From NCBI GenBank assembly GCA_009930175.1, contig RZYW01000005.1, forward strand, positions 1-50,933: a stretch of 50,933 nucleotides of DNA. Direction: 5' to 3'. Below the pieces are notes generated by a model. The model made no database searches. It was not told the DNA's origin and saw only the letters and a list, made by a program, of their open reading frames with translations. This document shows positions 47,187-50,933 of this stretch, one piece after another. The position numbers and the translations under genes are program-made. This stretch comes from Clostridia bacterium (GTDB taxonomy: Bacteria > Bacillota > Peptococcia > Peptococcales > SKKY01). The number at the start of each line of letters is the position of its first letter. Position 1 is the stretch's first letter.

Positions 47187-48482
47187 ATGATAAACAGATA
47201 CACATTACCAGAAATTGGAAAAGTATGGTCGGAAGAAAATCGCTTAAGAGTAATGCTTGAAGTAGAAGTGTTAGCCTGTGAAGGAATGGCTGCTATTGGT
47301 CAAATTCCTGCGGAGGCTGCAAAAGTTATTCGTGAAAAAGCAGATTTTGATATAGACCGTATCAAGGAAATTGAAAGAGAAACAAAGCATGATGTTATAG
47401 CATTTTTAACTAATGTTTCTGAATATGTTGGTAAAGAATCTCAATACATTCATATGGGTATGACTTCTTCCGACATTCTTGATACAGCATTATCAGTACA
47501 AATGAAACAAGCTGGAGAAATTATTCTTGAAAAGTTATATAAATTAAAAGAAGTAATAAAAAGAAAAGCTCAAGAAAATAAATATACATTAATGATGGGA
47601 AGAACTCACGGTGTCCATGCTGAACCTGTAACTTTTGGATTAAAAATGGCAGTTTGGTATACAGAAACAGAAAGATCTATTGTAAGAATGAAACAGGCAA
47701 TTGAAACTATTAGCGTTGGAGCAATCTCCGGTGCTGTTGGAACCTTTGCCAATATAGATCCAAGAATTGAAGAATATGTATGCGAAAAGCTGGATCTTAA
47801 ACCAGCTCAGGTTTCAACTCAAATTATCCAAAGAGACAGACATGCAGAATATATGTTAACTTTAGCGGTTATTGCCAGCTCTCTTGATAAATTTGCTACA
47901 GAAATCAGAGGACTTCAAAAAAGCGAAACCTTCGAAGTTATGGAGGAATTCACTAAAGGGCAAAAGGGCTCATCTGCAATGCCCCATAAGAGAAATCCAA
48001 TGCAGTCTGAAAGAGTTGCAGGATTAGCCAGAGTAATTAGAGGGAATACTATTCCAGCTATGGAAAACGTCGCTTTATGGCATGAAAGAGATCTAACACA
48101 ATCATCTGTTGAAAGAATAATTCTTCCAGACAGTACAATACTTCTAGATTATATCTTAGATTTATTTATTAAAGTAACTGATGGTTTAGTAGTAAACAAA
48201 GAGAAAATGATGGAGAATCTTGAAGCTAATCTTGGTCTGGTTTTTTCACAAAGAGTTATGCTCAGCATAGTGGAAAAGGGTGTTCCTAGAGATACAGTTT
48301 ACAAATGGGTTCAGGAAGGTGCAATGAAAGCCTGGGATGAAAAAATTCAATTTAAAGAAATTGTTATGGGGAATCCAGAAATCAGGGAATATTTAAATGA
48401 AAATGAAATAGAAGAGATTTTTGATTTTAGTTACCATACAAAACATGTAGATACAATTTTTAAAAGATGTGGCTTGGAATAA
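47187..48482 (+). CDS. purB: Adenylosuccinate lyase
   Basis: GMTSSDILDTALSVQ, GRTHGVHAEPVTFG, GSSAMPHKRNPMQSE signature. Confidence 0.98.
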   Translation: MINRYTLPEIGKVWSEENRLRVMLEVEVLACEGMAAIGQIPAEAAKVIREKADFDIDRIKEIERETKHDVIAFLTNVSEYVGKESQYIHMGMTSSDILDTALSVQMKQAGEIILEKLYKLKEVIKRKAQENKYTLMMGRTHGVHAEPVTFGLKMAVWYTETERSIVRMKQAIETISVGAISGAVGTFANIDPRIEEYVCEKLDLKPAQVSTQIIQRDRHAEYMLTLAVIASSLDKFATEIRGLQKSETFEVMEEFTKGQKGSSAMPHKRNPMQSERVAGLARVIRGNTIPAMENVALWHERDLTQSSVERIILPDSTILLDYILDLFIKVTDGLVVNKEKMMENLEANLGLVFSQRVMLSIVEKGVPRDTVYKWVQEGAMKAWDEKIQFKEIVMGNPEIREYLNENEIEEIFDFSYHTKHVDTIFKRCGLE

Positions 48483-48500
48483 TAAAAGGGGGAAAATAAA

Positions 48501-49205
48501 ATGGAAAAATTAGAAATGTTATATGAAGGAAAAGCAAAGAAAATATATAAAACAGAAGATAAAAATCTTTATGTTGTTGAATACAAAGATGATGCTACAG
48601 CATTTAATGGTTTGAAAAAAGATGTTATTGATTCAAAGGGTATTTTAAATAATGCAATTGCTTCAATATTTTTTCAGCTTTTAGAAAAAAAAGGAATTCC
48701 AACTCATTTTGTTGAAAAAATGGATGAAAGAAATATGCTTGTAAAATCCCTGGAAATTGTTCCAATTGAAGTAGTAGTAAGAAATATAACTGCAGGATCA
48801 TTAGCAAAGAAATTAGGCATGGAAGAAGGTATCCCCTTAAGCAAGACTGTTGTTGAACTATATTACAAAGATGACGAACTTGGGGATCCAATGATTAACA
48901 ATTACCATATAGCAGCAATGGGTTTATGTACTCCTGAAGAATTAAAAGAAATGGAAGAACTTGGACTTAAAATAAATGAAATACTAGTACCATATCTGAA
49001 AGAAAAGAAAATTGAGCTTGTAGATTTCAAATTGGAATTTGGACGTCATAATGGACAAATAATTCTGGGAGACGAAATTTCACCAGACACATGCAGATTC
49101 TGGGATCTTGAAACCAGAGAAAAAATGGATAAAGACCGTTTTAGAAGAGATCTGGGTAAAGTTGTAGATTCATATATTGAAGTATTAAAACGTTTGGAGG
49201 CTTAA
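48501..49205 (+). CDS. purC: Phosphoribosylaminoimidazole-succinocarboxamide synthase
   Basis: [14 protein letters not shown]…[18 protein letters not shown]…[11 protein letters not shown]. Confidence 0.98.
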   Translation: MEKLEMLYEGKAKKIYKTEDKNLYVVEYKDDATAFNGLKKDVIDSKGILNNAIASIFFQLLEKKGIPTHFVEKMDERNMLVKSLEIVPIEVVVRNITAGSLAKKLGMEEGIPLSKTVVELYYKDDELGDPMINNYHIAAMGLCTPEELKEMEELGLKINEILVPYLKEKKIELVDFKLEFGRHNGQIILGDEISPDTCRFWDLETREKMDKDRFRRDLGKVVDSYIEVLKRLEA

Positions 49206-49209
49206 TAAG

Positions 49210-50622
49210 TTGATTTGGGAAAAAGAAGATAAAATGGAAGAAGAGTGTGGAGTAATTGGTATTTATAATCCTGGGGAAGAAGTTTCACAAGATTTGTTTT
49301 ATGGATTATTTGCTCTTCAACACAGAGGTCAGGAAAGTGCAGGAATGGCAGTTTCTGATGGGAAAAAAATAAGGCTTCACAAAGCTATGGGTCTTGTAAC
49401 TGAGGCTTTTTCACAGAATGAAATTGATAGTTTAAAAGGTTGTATTGGAATTGGTCATGTAAGATATTCAACTACAGGGTCAAGTATAGTACAAAACGCA
49501 CAGCCAATTTTAGCAACTTATCTTGCAGGTCAGATAGCTCTTGCTCATAACGGAAACATTACAAATGCAAATCAGTTAAGAGAGAATCTTGCCAACAGTG
49601 GTTCTGTATTTCAATCCTCAATAGATACTGAATTAATTGTAAATTTGATTGCTAAATACGGACAAACAGATATTGATGAATCTTTAATGAAAGTAATGAT
49701 TGATTTAAAAGGTTCATATTCAATGGTTGTTATGAATAAAAATAAGCTTGTTGGAGTAAGAGATCCTTTTGGAAACAGACCACTTTGTATTGGAAAGCTT
49801 GGTAAAAATGGTTATGTTCTTGCTTCAGAATCCTGTGCTTTAGATACAATTGGTGCAACTTTTTTCAGGGATGTTGAACCAGGGGAAATAATTGTAATTG
49901 ATGAAAAAGGAGTTACCTCAAAAAGAATTTTCCCAGCAGATAAAAAAGCTCTTTGTATATTTGAATATATATATTTTGCACGTCCTGACAGCACAATTGA
50001 CGGAATTAATGTTAATGTTGCCAGAAAAAAAATGGGAGAACAATTAGCAAAAGAACATCCTCTTGATGTTGATGTAATTATTCCTGTTCCTGATTCAGGA
50101 ACAGTTGCAGGTATTGGCTACGCAGAAACAGTGGGCAAGCCTTTTGCTTTTGGACTTTTAAAAAACAGATATGCAGGAAGAACATTCATTCAGCCAACTC
50201 AAAAGATAAGAGAAATAGGAGTAAGGCTTAAGCTGAACCCTATTAAAGAAATTATTAAAGGAAAAAGAGTTGCTCTTGTTGACGATTCAATTGTCAGAGG
50301 AACAACAAGTAAAAAAATTATTGAAATGGTAAGAGAAGCAGGAGCAAAGGAAGTACACATGCTTATAACCTCTCCTCCTGTAATTAAATCTTGTTACTAT
50401 GGTATTGATACAGCAGGGGAAGATCAGCTGGCAGCGGCTAAAAGAAGCATCAAAGAAGTTGAAAAAATAATTAAGGCTGATTCATTAAACTATTTATCTC
50501 TTGAAGGTTTGTATAACTCACTTGGTTTAAATCAAGGTTTCTGTACGGCATGCTTCACTGGAGATTATCCAATTGATATTAGTGAGATTGAAAAAATGCA
50601 AAAAGATAATTTAGAAAATTAG
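49210..50622 (+). CDS. purF: Amidophosphoribosyltransferase
   Basis: EECGVIGIYNP, ALQHRGQESAG, PRPP motif VALVDDSIVRGTTSKKII. Confidence 0.98.
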   Translation: MIWEKEDKMEEECGVIGIYNPGEEVSQDLFYGLFALQHRGQESAGMAVSDGKKIRLHKAMGLVTEAFSQNEIDSLKGCIGIGHVRYSTTGSSIVQNAQPILATYLAGQIALAHNGNITNANQLRENLANSGSVFQSSIDTELIVNLIAKYGQTDIDESLMKVMIDLKGSYSMVVMNKNKLVGVRDPFGNRPLCIGKLGKNGYVLASESCALDTIGATFFRDVEPGEIIVIDEKGVTSKRIFPADKKALCIFEYIYFARPDSTIDGINVNVARKKMGEQLAKEHPLDVDVIIPVPDSGTVAGIGYAETVGKPFAFGLLKNRYAGRTFIQPTQKIREIGVRLKLNPIKEIIKGKRVALVDDSIVRGTTSKKIIEMVREAGAKEVHMLITSPPVIKSCYYGIDTAGEDQLAAAKRSIKEVEKIIKADSLNYLSLEGLYNSLGLNQGFCTACFTGDYPIDISEIEKMQKDNLEN

Positions 50623-50637
50623 AAATCAGGTGAAAAT

Positions 50638-50933
50638 ATGGAAAAGAAAAAACTTACCTATGAAGAAGCTGGTGTAAGTATTGATAAAGGAAATGAAAGT
50701 GTAGAAAAAATGAAACCCTTCGTTAAAGAAACCTTCCGTAAAGAAGTACTTACTGATTTAGGTGGATTCGGAGGCCTTTTCGCCCTTGATAAAGATAAAT
50801 ACGAAGAACCGGTTCTTGTTTCTGGTACTGATGGTGTTGGCACAAAATTAAAAGTGGCCTTTGCTATGAACAAACACGATACAATTGGCATAGATGCAGT
50901 TGCTATGTGTGTAAACGATATTATTGTTACAGG
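50638..50933 (+). CDS. purM: Phosphoribosylformylglycinamidine cyclo-ligase, truncated by window end
   Basis: [23 protein letters not shown]…[36 protein letters not shown]. Confidence 0.96.
   Translation, partial: MEKKKLTYEEAGVSIDKGNESVEKMKPFVKETFRKEVLTDLGGFGGLFALDKDKYEEPVLVSGTDGVGTKLKVAFAMNKHDTIGIDAVAMCVNDIIVT

Noticed and set aside
1-50933. CRISPR arrays
   Set aside because: No regularly spaced ~25-40 bp repeats and no cas-like ORFs seen

Overview
AT-rich, Firmicutes-like (clostridial-type) chromosomal segment. The left ~13.7 kb is an accessory/defence island. It contains a broken KilA-N gene, a HicB remnant, a Fic protein, a complete type I restriction-modification operon (hsdM-hsdS-hsdR), a zinc-hook AAA ATPase resembling the PrrC/RloC anticodon-nuclease family, a decayed HigB toxin next to an intact HigA-like antitoxin, a DUF3781-GNAT fusion, and an apparently intact hicAB operon whose HicA toxin is missing from the ORF track. 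Two diverged ~150-bp direct repeats bracket ~11.2 kb of this island. The remainder is mostly core: two paralogous membrane serine proteases around an ECF sigma/RsiV-like anti-sigma pair and a catalase with an in-frame TAG at a conserved Trp; ddh, RNase J, FtsK/SpoIIIE, RodZ-like, rimO, pgsA; an odd minus-strand tRNA-like gene; T-box/thrS; a lysine riboswitch with an amino-acid ABC transporter; cysK plus an Rrf2 regulator; a panG-like/panBCD operon with a structured leader; xpt with a BMP/nucleoside ABC transporter; and purE-B-C-F-M. Candidate PurR operators with identical geometry precede both xpt and purE. All family calls come from reading motifs by eye; no database search was run.
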